Assembly: GCF_000328565.1 (NCBI RefSeq)
Contig: NC_019966.1
Location: 62,001-126,000, forward strand
DNA from: Mycobacterium sp. JS623
GTDB taxonomy: Bacteria; Actinomycetota; Actinomycetes; Mycobacteriales; Mycobacteriaceae
Reading direction: 5' to 3'
Length of the DNA stretch: 64,000 nt
The position numbers and the translations under genes are program-made. Shown here in pieces: positions 7,934-16,095 of the stretch. Under the pieces are notes generated by a model. That model saw nothing but the letters and a program-made list of their open reading frames with translations, was not told where the DNA came from and ran no database searches. Each line of letters starts with the position of its first letter. The stretch's first letter is position 1.

Positions 7934-9373
7934 CTACACCTTCGCGGTCTCCGAGAGCGCCGCGTTGATCGCGTCGACCCGGTCTTTGGCGTCACCGAAC
8001 AGCATCTGGGTGTTCTCCCGGAAGAACAGCGGGTTCTGCACGCCGGCATAGCCCGAGGCCATGGACCGTTTGAACACGATCACGTGCGCGGCGTTCCACA
8101 CCGTCAGCACCGGCATGCCGGCGATGGGGCTGCCCGGATCCTCGGCCGCCGCCGGGTTGACGGTGTCGTTGGCTCCGATGACGAGGACGACGTCGGTGCT
8201 GTCGAAGTCGTCGTTGATCTCGTCCATCTCGAGCACGATGTCGTAGGGCACCTTGGCCTCGGCCAGCAGCACGTTCATGTGGCCGGGTAGGCGGCCGGCG
8301 ACGGGGTGGATGCCGAACCGAACGTTGATGCCGCGGTCGCGCAGCTTGCGGGTCAGGTCGGCGACGCCGTACTGGGCCTGGGCGACGGCCATGCCGTAGC
8401 CGGGCGTGATGATCACCGACTTGGCGGACTCGAGTAGATCGGCGGCGCCCTCGGCGTTGATCTCGCGATGCTCGCCGTAATCCTTGTCATCGGCGGGCCC
8501 GGCCTCGATCCCGAAGCCGCCTGCGATCACCGAGATGAACGACCGGTTCATCGCCTTGCACATGATGTAGGACAGGTAGGCACCGGACGACCCGACCAGC
8601 GCACCGGTGATGATCAGCAGATCGTTGCCGAGCAGGAAGCCCGACGCTGCCGCGGCCCAGCCGGAGTAGCTGTTGAGCATCGACACCACCACCGGCATGT
8701 CGCCGCCGCCGATGGAAGCGACCAGGTGCCAGCCCAGTAGCAGCGCAAGCACGGTGACCACCACCAGCAGCCACAGCTGCGGGCTGATCACGAACCACAC
8801 CGTCAGCGCGACGAAGACGACGAGCGCGCCGACATTGAGGAAGTTCTTGCCGGGCAGCATCATCGGCGCGGACTTGATGCGGGCCGAGAGCTTCAGGTTG
8901 GCGACGATCGAGCCGGTGAACGTCACGGCGCCGATGAACACGCCGATGACGACCTCGGCCGAGTGGATGCCGAGCATGCCCTGGTTGTGCAGCAGCGCTG
9001 CCTCGGATCCGGCGAGATCGGCTTCGACGTGCAGGTAGCCGTTCCACCCCACCAGCACCGCGGCCAGGCCCACGAACGAGTGCAGCAGCGCGATCAGCTC
9101 GGGCATGCCCGTCATCTCGACGACCTTGGCGCGCCACAGGCCGATCGCTGCGCCGATGGCCATGGCGCCGACCAGCAGCGCGACGCCGACAGGCTCGATG
9201 TGGCGGGCGAATGCCAGCGCGATCGTTGCGATCAGGGCGACGGCCATTCCGGCGATGCCGAAAGTGTTACCGGCCCTGGATGTTTCGTGCTTGGACAGGC
9301 CGGCCAACGCGAGGATGAACAGGATGGCCGCGACGACGTAGGCCGCTGTCGCGATGGTTTCCAGTGTGAACAC
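7934..9373 (-). CDS. pntB: NAD(P) transhydrogenase subunit beta
   Basis: 479 residues: an N-terminal membrane domain (dII) with about nine hydrophobic helices and a C-terminal NADP(H)-binding domain (dIII) with [18 protein letters not shown] and [13 protein letters not shown]. With PntA it forms the proton-translocating transhydrogenase of the plasma membrane, which uses the proton gradient to make NADPH from NADH. It starts 3 bases after the pntA stop, so the genes are cotranscribed. The order and neighbourhood match the M. tuberculosis pnt locus. Confidence 0.96.
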   Translation of the reverse strand: MFTLETIATAAYVVAAILFILALAGLSKHETSRAGNTFGIAGMAVALIATIALAFARHIEPVGVALLVGAMAIGAAIGLWRAKVVEMTGMPELIALLHSFVGLAAVLVGWNGYLHVEADLAGSEAALLHNQGMLGIHSAEVVIGVFIGAVTFTGSIVANLKLSARIKSAPMMLPGKNFLNVGALVVFVALTVWFVISPQLWLLVVVTVLALLLGWHLVASIGGGDMPVVVSMLNSYSGWAAAASGFLLGNDLLIITGALVGSSGAYLSYIMCKAMNRSFISVIAGGFGIEAGPADDKDYGEHREINAEGAADLLESAKSVIITPGYGMAVAQAQYGVADLTRKLRDRGINVRFGIHPVAGRLPGHMNVLLAEAKVPYDIVLEMDEINDDFDSTDVVLVIGANDTVNPAAAEDPGSPIAGMPVLTVWNAAHVIVFKRSMASGYAGVQNPLFFRENTQMLFGDAKDRVDAINAALSETAKV

Positions 9374-9376
9374 TTC

Positions 9377-10900
9377 TCAGCTCCTCGAGAACATGGCCAG
9401 CATGCGGCGGGTCACGGAGAAGCCGCCGAAGACGTTGATACTGGCGAGCAGCGTCGCCAAAGTTGCCACCGCGGTGACGACGACATTGCCGTGCCCGATC
9501 TGCAACAGCGCGCCGACGACGATGATCCCGGAGATCGCGTTGGTCACCGACATCAGCGGGGTGTGCAGCGCGTGGTGCACATTGCCGATCACGTAGTAGC
9601 CGATCACGATCGCCAGCGCGAACACCGTCAGATGCACCTGCAGCGCGGCCGGTGACAGCGCGATGAGCGCGAAGAGCACCGCCGCCGCGGTGAAGGTCAG
9701 CCCCAGCCTGCGCCCGATGGTCATGGGCTTTTTAGCCGGCTTCGTTTCAGCCGGCGCGGCCGCGGCAACGACCGGGGCCGCCGACACCTGGACGGGCGGC
9801 GGCGGCCAGGTGACCTCGCCGTCGCGAACCACAGTCACCGAGCGCTGAACCACATCCTCGAAGTCGAGAATGAGCTTGCCGTCCTTCTCGGGGGTGAGCA
9901 GCTTCAGCAGGTTCACCAGGTTGGTGCCGTACAGCTGTGATGCGGTGGCGGGCAGTCGGCCGGCGAGATCGGTGTAGCCGACGATCGTCACGCCGTGGTC
10001 GGTGACGACCGCCTGGTCCTTGACGGTGCCCTCGACGTTGCCGCCGTTGGCCGCGGCCATGTCCACGATCACGCTGCCGGGCTTCATCGACGCGACCATC
10101 TCGGCGGTGATGATGCGCGGCGCCGGTTTACCGGGGATCAGCGCGGTGGTGATGATGATGTCGACGTCCTTGGCCAGATCGGCGTACAGCTGCGCCTCGC
10201 GGGCCTTGTAGTCGTCGCCCATCTCCTTGGCGTAGCCGGTGGCCGAGACCTCGGCTGCCTCCGGGTCGACAGACACGTACTCGCCGCCCAGGGACTTGAC
10301 CTGATCGGCCACCTCGGGCCGCGGGTCGGTGGCTTGCACGATGGCGCCCAGGCTGCCCGCCGCACCGATGGCTGCCAGACCGGCGACGCCGGCGCCGACG
10401 ACGAGCACCTTGGCCGGAGGCACCTTGCCCGCCGCAGTCACCTGTCCGGTGAAGAACCGGCCGAAGCTGTGGGCGGCCTCGACCACGGCGCGATAGCCGG
10501 CGATGTTGGCCATCGACGACAGCACGTCCAGCGACTGGGCCCGCGAGATACGAGGAACAGCGTCCATGGCCAGCACGGTGATCGGCCGGGTGGCCAGCTG
10601 CTCGACGAGCTCCGGCTTGAGCGCGGGGGAAATGAGACTGATCAACGTGGCGCCGTCGCGTAGGGCCGCGATCTCCGCGTTGTCCGGCGCGTTCACCTTG
10701 AGCACGACGTCGGCCTTCCAGGCCTCACCGATCTCGGCGCCAGCCTCGGTGAACGCCTCGTCGGAGAAGCTCGAGGCGGCGCCCGCGCCCGTCTCGACCA
10801 CGACGTCGTAGCCCAGCTTGATGAGTTGGCCAACCGTCTGCGGTGTCGCGGCGACCCGCGTTTCGCCAGGCAGCGACTCTCTCGGGATCCCGATGATCAT
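9377..10900 (-). CDS. pntA: NAD(P) transhydrogenase subunit alpha (fused)
   Basis: 507 residues. The N-terminal NAD(H)-binding domain dI begins [20 protein letters not shown], with the dinucleotide fold [20 protein letters not shown] and the [16 protein letters not shown] stretch. A Pro/Ala-rich linker (about residues 365-395) leads to four hydrophobic helices of the membrane part. M. tuberculosis encodes alpha as two separate genes (pntAa and pntAb); here both parts are one polypeptide, as in E. coli. First gene of the pntA-pntB(-acyl-CoA dehydrogenase) unit; divergent from tauC across a 292-base gap holding a long palindrome. Confidence 0.96.
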   Translation of the reverse strand: MIIGIPRESLPGETRVAATPQTVGQLIKLGYDVVVETGAGAASSFSDEAFTEAGAEIGEAWKADVVLKVNAPDNAEIAALRDGATLISLISPALKPELVEQLATRPITVLAMDAVPRISRAQSLDVLSSMANIAGYRAVVEAAHSFGRFFTGQVTAAGKVPPAKVLVVGAGVAGLAAIGAAGSLGAIVQATDPRPEVADQVKSLGGEYVSVDPEAAEVSATGYAKEMGDDYKAREAQLYADLAKDVDIIITTALIPGKPAPRIITAEMVASMKPGSVIVDMAAANGGNVEGTVKDQAVVTDHGVTIVGYTDLAGRLPATASQLYGTNLVNLLKLLTPEKDGKLILDFEDVVQRSVTVVRDGEVTWPPPPVQVSAAPVVAAAAPAETKPAKKPMTIGRRLGLTFTAAAVLFALIALSPAALQVHLTVFALAIVIGYYVIGNVHHALHTPLMSVTNAISGIIVVGALLQIGHGNVVVTAVATLATLLASINVFGGFSVTRRMLAMFSRS

Positions 10901-11053
10901 CGATTTCGATCCGATCTAGGTTTCTGTCACGGTCCGGTCGGGGCGCGACAAGGCCCCCCGACACAGCTCGTCGTGGACGAGTGGAATACGTCAGTCTAAG
11001 AGTCGGGCCAAATCGACCGTGTGTCCTGTCGGTCACCTGCCGCCGAGATAGCC

Positions 11054-11115
11054 GCCGAACGTGGGTTACCGACACGCTTGAGTCGCGCAGAGCGTGCGGG
11101 TAACCCACGTTCGGC
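11054..11115. repeat. Long imperfect palindrome (24-base arms, 14-base loop) between pntA and tauC
   Basis: The left arm 11054-11077 begins GCCGAACGTGGGTTACC and the right arm 11092-11115 ends GGTAACCCACGTTCGGC. The outer 17 bases pair perfectly; of the inner 7 pairs, two mismatch, giving 22 of 24. The gap 10901-11192 separates two divergent genes, so this is not an ordinary terminator position. It could be a dispersed palindromic (REP-like) unit or a large bidirectional operator. I see no other coding potential in the gap. Confidence 0.75.
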
Positions 11116-11192
11116 AGCGCTTGGTCGACGTAGTTTCGCTCGCGCTGAGCGCAGACCTTCACCGAACGGTCTCACCCCGGTACCAATACGCG

Positions 11193-12056
11193 GTGTCCGT
11201 TTTCGTTGATATCGCACCCGACGAGTCGCTTGCTGATTCGCCGGCGGCTGTCGTGCCGTCAGGCAAGTGGCGCGGGCGGTCGACGCGTGCCGCGCTGCCA
11301 CTGCTGTCGGTCATCGTCTTCTTCGTCGCGTGGCAGCTCGTCGCGGCCAGCGGCATCTGGAACCAGACATTCGTGCCCTACCCCAGCGCGGTGTGGCACG
11401 CATTCCTCGACGTCTCCACCACCCACGACGGTGTCCGCGGCTATGCCGGATACCTGCTGTGGGAGCACCTCTACATGACGCTGCGCCGCGTGTTCGCAGG
11501 CGCGGTCATCGGTGTCGTGCTGGGCGTGCTGCTCGGCCTGGTGATGGGATCCGTCGGCTGGGTGCGCAGCGTGCTCGAGCCCTGGCTGACGTTCCTGCGC
11601 GCGCTGCCGCCGCTGGCCTACTTCTTCCTGCTGGTCATCTGGCTGGGCATCGACGAGGCGCCGAAGATCACGCTGCTGGCGCTGGCCGCGCTGCCGCCTG
11701 CCGCCGTGGCCACCACCGCGGCCGTCGTCGCCGCACCCGTTGGACTACAGGAGGCGGCCCGCGCACTCGGCGCCTCGCGACGGCAGGTGATCCGCGACGT
11801 CGTCGTTCCGTCCGCGCTGCCCGAGACCTTCACCGGCATCCGGCTTGCGGTCGGCATGGCCTACTCCTCGGTGGTCGCCGCCGAACTGTTCAACGGGCTG
11901 CCAGGCATCGGCGGCCTCGTCAAAGACGCCAGCAACTACAACAACACCCCCGTCGTGCTGGTCGGCATCTTCGCCATCGGCATCTCCGGCCTTGTCATCG
12001 ACGGTCTGCTTCGCGCCGTGGAGCGGCGCGCTGTCCCCTGGAGAGGAAAAATCTAG
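11193..12056 (+). CDS. tauC: Taurine/sulfonate-type ABC transporter permease
   Basis: 287 residues from GTG 11193 (no strong Shine-Dalgarno; the frame is open farther upstream through the palindrome, and a GTG at 11250 is an alternative). Six hydrophobic helices and the cytoplasmic EAA loop (LQEAARALGASRRQVIRDVV) place it in the BPD_transp_1 family of SsuC/TauC permeases. The stop shares a base with the start of the binding-protein gene (TAGTG). Assignment to taurine rests on the strong TauA-like partner. Confidence 0.85.
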   Translation: MSVFVDIAPDESLADSPAAVVPSGKWRGRSTRAALPLLSVIVFFVAWQLVAASGIWNQTFVPYPSAVWHAFLDVSTTHDGVRGYAGYLLWEHLYMTLRRVFAGAVIGVVLGVLLGLVMGSVGWVRSVLEPWLTFLRALPPLAYFFLLVIWLGIDEAPKITLLALAALPPAAVATTAAVVAAPVGLQEAARALGASRRQVIRDVVVPSALPETFTGIRLAVGMAYSSVVAAELFNGLPGIGGLVKDASNYNNTPVVLVGIFAIGISGLVIDGLLRAVERRAVPWRGKI

Positions 12057-13084
12057 TGAAACTCAAGGTTCTGATCGCAGCAGTTGCGGCGTCGACGCTG
12101 GCGCTGGCCGGCTGCTCGGTCGACCACTCAGGGGACCAAGCCGACAAGCCGACGATTCGTATTGGCTACCAAAGCTTTCCGTCCGGCGACCTGATCGTGA
12201 AGAACAACAAGTGGCTCGAGGAAGCGCTGCCGAACTACCACATCAAGTGGACGAAGTTCGACTCCGGCGCCGACGTCAACACCGCCTTCATCGCGAAAGA
12301 ATTGGACTTCGGCGCGCTCGGCTCCAGCCCTGTAGCGCGCGGACTTTCGGCTCCGCTGAACATTCCGTACAAGGTCGCGTTCGTGCTCGACGTCGCGGGC
12401 GACAACGAGGCGCTGGTGGCCCGCAACGGCAGCGGCGTCAACACGGTCGCCGACCTCAAGGGCAAGCGGATCGGCACCCCGTTCGCGTCGACTGCGCACT
12501 ACAGCCTGTTGGCGGCGCTCGCGCAGAACGGGTTGTCCGCCAAGGATGTTCAGCTGGTCGACCTGCAGCCGCAGGCCATCCTCGCGGCGTGGGACCGCGG
12601 GGACATCGACGCGGCCTACTCGTGGCTGCCCACGCTCGACCAGCTGCGCAAGACCGGTAAGGACCTGATCACCAGCCGTCAGCTGGCCAAGAACGGCAAG
12701 CCCACGCTGGATCTCGGTGCGGTCCGCGATGAGTTCGCCGACGCGCATCCCGACGTCGTCGACACCTGGCGCCAGCAGGAAGCCCGCGCGCTCACGCTGA
12801 TTCACGACGATCCCGCCGCGGCGGCCAAGGCCGTTGCCGCCGAGATCGGCCTGAGCCCCGACGAGGTCGCCGGTCAGCTGAAGCAAGGCGTGTACTTGAC
12901 GCCGGAACAGGTCGCGTCGCCGGAATGGCTTGGCGCAGAAGGCAAGCCGGGCAACATCGCGGTCAACCTGCAGAGTGCTTCGCAGTTCCTCGCCGACCAG
13001 AAGCAGATTCCCTCGGCGGCGTCGCTGCAGACGTTCCAGGACGCGATCTATACGAGGGGGCTGCCCGGTGCCATCACCCAATAG
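12056..13084 (+). CDS. tauA: Taurine/sulfonate ABC transporter substrate-binding lipoprotein
   Basis: 342 residues from the GTG sharing its G with the tauC stop; GGAGAGG lies upstream. A lipobox (LALAGC) at about residue 20 predicts a lipid anchor outside the membrane. The mature protein follows E. coli TauA closely in several blocks: KFDSGADVN, FGALGSSPVARG, DLKGKRIGTPFASTAHYSLL, DLQPQAILAAWDRGDIDAAY and LTPEQ. It should capture taurine or a related aliphatic sulfonate. No taurine dioxygenase (TauD) or sulfonate monooxygenase gene is in the window. Confidence 0.88.
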   Translation: MKLKVLIAAVAASTLALAGCSVDHSGDQADKPTIRIGYQSFPSGDLIVKNNKWLEEALPNYHIKWTKFDSGADVNTAFIAKELDFGALGSSPVARGLSAPLNIPYKVAFVLDVAGDNEALVARNGSGVNTVADLKGKRIGTPFASTAHYSLLAALAQNGLSAKDVQLVDLQPQAILAAWDRGDIDAAYSWLPTLDQLRKTGKDLITSRQLAKNGKPTLDLGAVRDEFADAHPDVVDTWRQQEARALTLIHDDPAAAAKAVAAEIGLSPDEVAGQLKQGVYLTPEQVASPEWLGAEGKPGNIAVNLQSASQFLADQKQIPSAASLQTFQDAIYTRGLPGAITQ

Positions 13085-13874
13085 AGCGGACATCCGGCCT
13101 AGCTCAGATGTCGGCGCGGTGCACCTGCGGTCGGTCAAGCACCGCTACGGCAGGGGTCGCGGCGAGGTCACGGCGCTAGGCCCCGTCGACCTGACCGTCG
13201 AACCGGGATCGTTTCTGGTTCTGGTCGGCGCGTCGGGCTGCGGCAAGAGCACGCTGCTGCGATTGCTGGCGGGCTTCGAGTCGCCAAGCGAAGGCTCGGT
13301 CGCGGTGTCGGGCGCTGCGCCGACGCCCGGTGTGACGGCGGGCGTGGTGTTTCAGCAGCCTCGCCTGTTCCCGTGGCGCACGGTCGGCGGCAACGTCGAC
13401 CTCGCGCTGAAATACGCAAACATGCCCCGGGAGCGTCGTGCGGAGCGTCGCGACCAGCTGCTCGCCCGCGTGGGGTTGGAGGGCACCGCCGACCGCAAGA
13501 TCTGGGAGATCAGCGGCGGGCAGCAGCAGCGGGTGGCGATCGCACGGGCGCTGGCCGCCGAGACACCGCTGTTCCTGCTCGACGAGCCGTTCGCAGCTCT
13601 GGACGCGCTCACTCGGGAGCGGCTGCAGGAGGACGTCCGTCAGGTCAGCGCGGAGTCGGGCCGCACAACGGTGTTCGTCACGCACAGTGCCGACGAAGCG
13701 GCGTTTCTGGGTTCGCGGATCGTGGTGCTGACGCGGCGGCCGGGGCAGGTGGCGTTGGATCTGCCGGTCGACCTGCCGCGCACAGGCGTCGACCCCGAGG
13801 AATTGCGTCGCTCAGCGGAATACACCGAGTTGCGCGCCGAAGTCGGGCGCGCGGTGAAAGCAGCGGCTGCCTAG
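13068..13874 (+). CDS. tauB: Taurine/sulfonate ABC transporter ATP-binding protein
   Basis: 268 residues from GTG 13068, which overlaps the end of tauA by 17 bases and has GAGGGGG upstream. Walker A GASGCGKST, Q-loop QQPRLFPW, signature ISGGQQQRVAIARA, Walker B PLFLLDEPF, D-loop ALDALTR and H-loop VTHSADEA are all present. It energises import through the adjacent permease. The order C-A-B differs from the E. coli tauABCD order. Confidence 0.9.
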   Translation: MPSPNRADIRPSSDVGAVHLRSVKHRYGRGRGEVTALGPVDLTVEPGSFLVLVGASGCGKSTLLRLLAGFESPSEGSVAVSGAAPTPGVTAGVVFQQPRLFPWRTVGGNVDLALKYANMPRERRAERRDQLLARVGLEGTADRKIWEISGGQQQRVAIARALAAETPLFLLDEPFAALDALTRERLQEDVRQVSAESGRTTVFVTHSADEAAFLGSRIVVLTRRPGQVALDLPVDLPRTGVDPEELRRSAEYTELRAEVGRAVKAAAA

Positions 13875-13877
13875 GGC

Positions 13878-13988
13878 TTAGACCGGGGGATACGCCGGGG
13901 GCGGATACACGCCGCGCAGGATCCATGCGAACCAGTTGGCGCCGTACTCGATTTCGTCGCTCGCGTCATAGTCCGGATTCGGATCCAT
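13878..13988 (-). CDS. Possible 36-residue acidic/aromatic small protein
   Basis: The ATG at 13986-13988 is preceded by GAGAGGGTGAGC, a good ribosome binding site. The peptide begins MDPNPDYDASDEIEYG, continues with an aromatic stretch (ANWFAWILRG) and ends in YPPPAYPPV. The composition is unlike random high-GC translation and looks like a small mycobacterial membrane-associated peptide. It is convergent with tauB (3 bases apart) and divergent from the TetR gene. No family known to me. Confidence 0.45.
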   Translation of the reverse strand: MDPNPDYDASDEIEYGANWFAWILRGVYPPPAYPPV

Positions 13989-14068
13989 GTGCTCACCCTC
14001 TCGCGTATCGGCTGGTTCTCGGTGAAGTCTAGACCGGCTGCCAGTGTCGCAACAGCCGGAAGACCTTA

Positions 14069-14084
14069 AACTGGCCAACCAGTT
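14069..14084. promoter_or_regulatory. Inverted repeat AACTGG-N4-CCAGTT upstream of TetR gene
   Basis: A perfect 6-4-6 inverted repeat (AACTGG CCAA CCAGTT) lies 46 bases before the TetR start and between the divergent small ORF and the TetR gene. This is where a TetR-family autoregulatory operator is expected; binding is inferred only. Confidence 0.5.
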
Positions 14085-14129
14085 GATTGACGCCCCGACG
14101 CGCCCGGGGCCTGCATATAGTGAGTCGCC

Positions 14130-14804
14130 ATGTCCGAATCCAGCCCGGCTGTCCCAGCCACCACCAACGGGATGACCCGCCGCGAGGAGCTGTTGACCGT
14201 CGCGACCAAGCTGTTCGCCGCGCGGGGCTACCACGGCACGCGGATGGACGATGTGGCCGACGCGGTGGGGCTGAACAAGGCGACGGTCTATCACTATTAC
14301 GCCAGCAAGTCACTGATCCTCTACGACATCTATAAGGGCGCCGCCGACTTCACGGTCGATGCATTGCACGACGACCCGACGGCATCTGCGCGCGAGACCA
14401 TCTACCACTTCACCCAGCGGCTGCTGGTCGGTATCGCGGGCAACATCGAGCGCGCGGCGGTGTATTTCCAGGAGGGCCCGTACATCACCGAGTGGTTCAC
14501 CGAGGACCAGGTCGGCTACATCCGGGAGAAGGAAACGCAGGTCTACGAGCACGTGCGCGACGTGATCGACCGCGGCATCGCCAGCGGTGAGTTCTACGAC
14601 TGCGACTCGCATGTGCTGGCGCTGGGCTACATCGGGATGACGCTGGGCTCCTACCGCTGGCTGCGGCCGCAGGGCAGGCGCACCGCGCAGGAAATCGCCG
14701 AGGAGTTCAGCACTGCGTTGTTACGCGGGCTGATTCGCGATGAGACGACGCGCGTCGAGTCGCCGTTGGGCATCGACGTAGAAAACGCGAGTCGGTCAAC
14801 CTAG
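14130..14804 (+). CDS. TetR-family transcriptional regulator
   Basis: 224 residues. The N-terminal HTH spans about residues 15-62 (REELLTVATKLFAARGYHGT, then DDVADAVGLNKATVYHYYAS). The C-terminal ligand-binding part includes YIREKETQVYEHVRDVI and GYIGMTLGSYRWLRP, a pattern seen in KstR2-like regulators of CoA-thioester pathways. A TetR gene (Rv0158) lies just after pntB in M. tuberculosis, so this may be its orthologue. The flanking tau genes, FAD monooxygenase and FadE gene are possible targets. Confidence 0.9.
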   Translation: MSESSPAVPATTNGMTRREELLTVATKLFAARGYHGTRMDDVADAVGLNKATVYHYYASKSLILYDIYKGAADFTVDALHDDPTASARETIYHFTQRLLVGIAGNIERAAVYFQEGPYITEWFTEDQVGYIREKETQVYEHVRDVIDRGIASGEFYDCDSHVLALGYIGMTLGSYRWLRPQGRRTAQEIAEEFSTALLRGLIRDETTRVESPLGIDVENASRST

Positions 14805-14834
14805 AGCGCGAGCGGTCACCAGTACTCTCGCGCC

Positions 14835-16049
14835 GTGACGCAAATTCTGCGGACCCAGGTTTGTGTTGCGGGTGGCGGTCCCGCGGGCCTGGTTCACGCT
14901 CTGCTGCTTGCCCGGGCCGGGGTTCGGGTTGTCGTCTTGGAGAAGCACAAGGATTTCCTGCGCGACTTCCGCGGCGACACTGTTCATCCGAGCACCCTGC
15001 GGATCATGGACGAGTTGGGGTTTGTCGATGAGTTCCTGCGACTACCCCACACCAAGATCAACCGCGTGGCTTTCGATGCCGACGGTTCCGTTGACCTTCG
15101 CACGGTAGGTGACTTCGGTGCACTCAAGTGGCTGGGCTTCAGGCAGCCCTACATCGCTTTGATGCCGCAGTGGGACTTCCTCGACTTCCTTGCCGAAAAG
15201 GCTTCTGCGTACCCGGAATTCACCTTGATCCGGAGTGCCGAGGTCACGGGCCTCATCTTCGAACGAGATCGGGTGGTCGGGGTGCGCACGCCGGACGTGG
15301 AGGTGCACGCCGAACTGGTGGTGGCCGCCGACGGGCGCTCTTCGGCGGTGCGGGCGGCCGCGGGTCTGGAGATCGCGACGGCGCACTCCCCGATGGACGT
15401 GCTGTGGTTCCGGCTGAAATGGCGTCCCGGTGACCCTCAGGAATTGTTCGCGGTGATCCGTAGGGGCCTACTCCTGGCCATGATCTACCGCGGCGACTAT
15501 TGGCAGGTCGCGTATCCGGTGCCGAAGGGAGCCAACCCTCGGAACGGGTCGATTCAGGCGTTGAAGGAGCGGCTGGTCTCCGCGCGCCCGCAGCTGAGTG
15601 AACACGTCAACGATCTGCACTCCTGGGATGACATCAGCCATCTCGACGTGCGGGTGGACCGGCTGAAGACGTGGTGGCGTACGGGTCTGCTGTGCATCGG
15701 CGATGCAGCCCATGCCATGTCACCGGCCGGCGGGGTCGGCATCAACCTCGCTGTGGCCGATGCGGTGGCCGCTGCGAATATCCTCTGCCCGCCGCTTCGC
15801 GAAGGTCGACTGACCGACGCGGACCTCGCCAAGGTGCAGCGCCGCCGTGAGCTGCCGACCCGGATCATTCAGGCGGGTCAAGTGTTGGCCCAGAACAGAG
15901 TGATCGAGCCCAATTTGGCCGGTGATCTGTCACCAATCCGCATCCCGAAAATCGTTGGCTTTGGACCGCTGCAGTTCATTCCGCCGATCGTCGTCGGACG
16001 GGGCTTTCGCCCCGAACATGTACATACTCCAGACGTACACGCCGCCTAG
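14835..16049 (+). CDS. FAD-dependent aromatic-type monooxygenase (PHBH fold)
   Basis: 404 residues from GTG 14835, with no Shine-Dalgarno, so possibly leaderless. The FAD-binding Rossmann motif is VAGGGPAGLVHALLLARAG followed by VVVLEKH; the DG motif reads VVAADGRSSAVR and the GD motif GDAAHAMSPAGGVGINLAVAD. RGDTVHPSTL near residue 50 is typical of class A flavoprotein monooxygenases. Substrate unknown. It precedes the large acyl-CoA dehydrogenase by 46 bases on the same strand. Confidence 0.9.
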   Translation: MTQILRTQVCVAGGGPAGLVHALLLARAGVRVVVLEKHKDFLRDFRGDTVHPSTLRIMDELGFVDEFLRLPHTKINRVAFDADGSVDLRTVGDFGALKWLGFRQPYIALMPQWDFLDFLAEKASAYPEFTLIRSAEVTGLIFERDRVVGVRTPDVEVHAELVVAADGRSSAVRAAAGLEIATAHSPMDVLWFRLKWRPGDPQELFAVIRRGLLLAMIYRGDYWQVAYPVPKGANPRNGSIQALKERLVSARPQLSEHVNDLHSWDDISHLDVRVDRLKTWWRTGLLCIGDAAHAMSPAGGVGINLAVADAVAAANILCPPLREGRLTDADLAKVQRRRELPTRIIQAGQVLAQNRVIEPNLAGDLSPIRIPKIVGFGPLQFIPPIVVGRGFRPEHVHTPDVHAA

Positions 16050-16095
16050 AAGACGGCCCTCGCGCATCGTCCACGGTCTCGGCGAAGATGGACAC

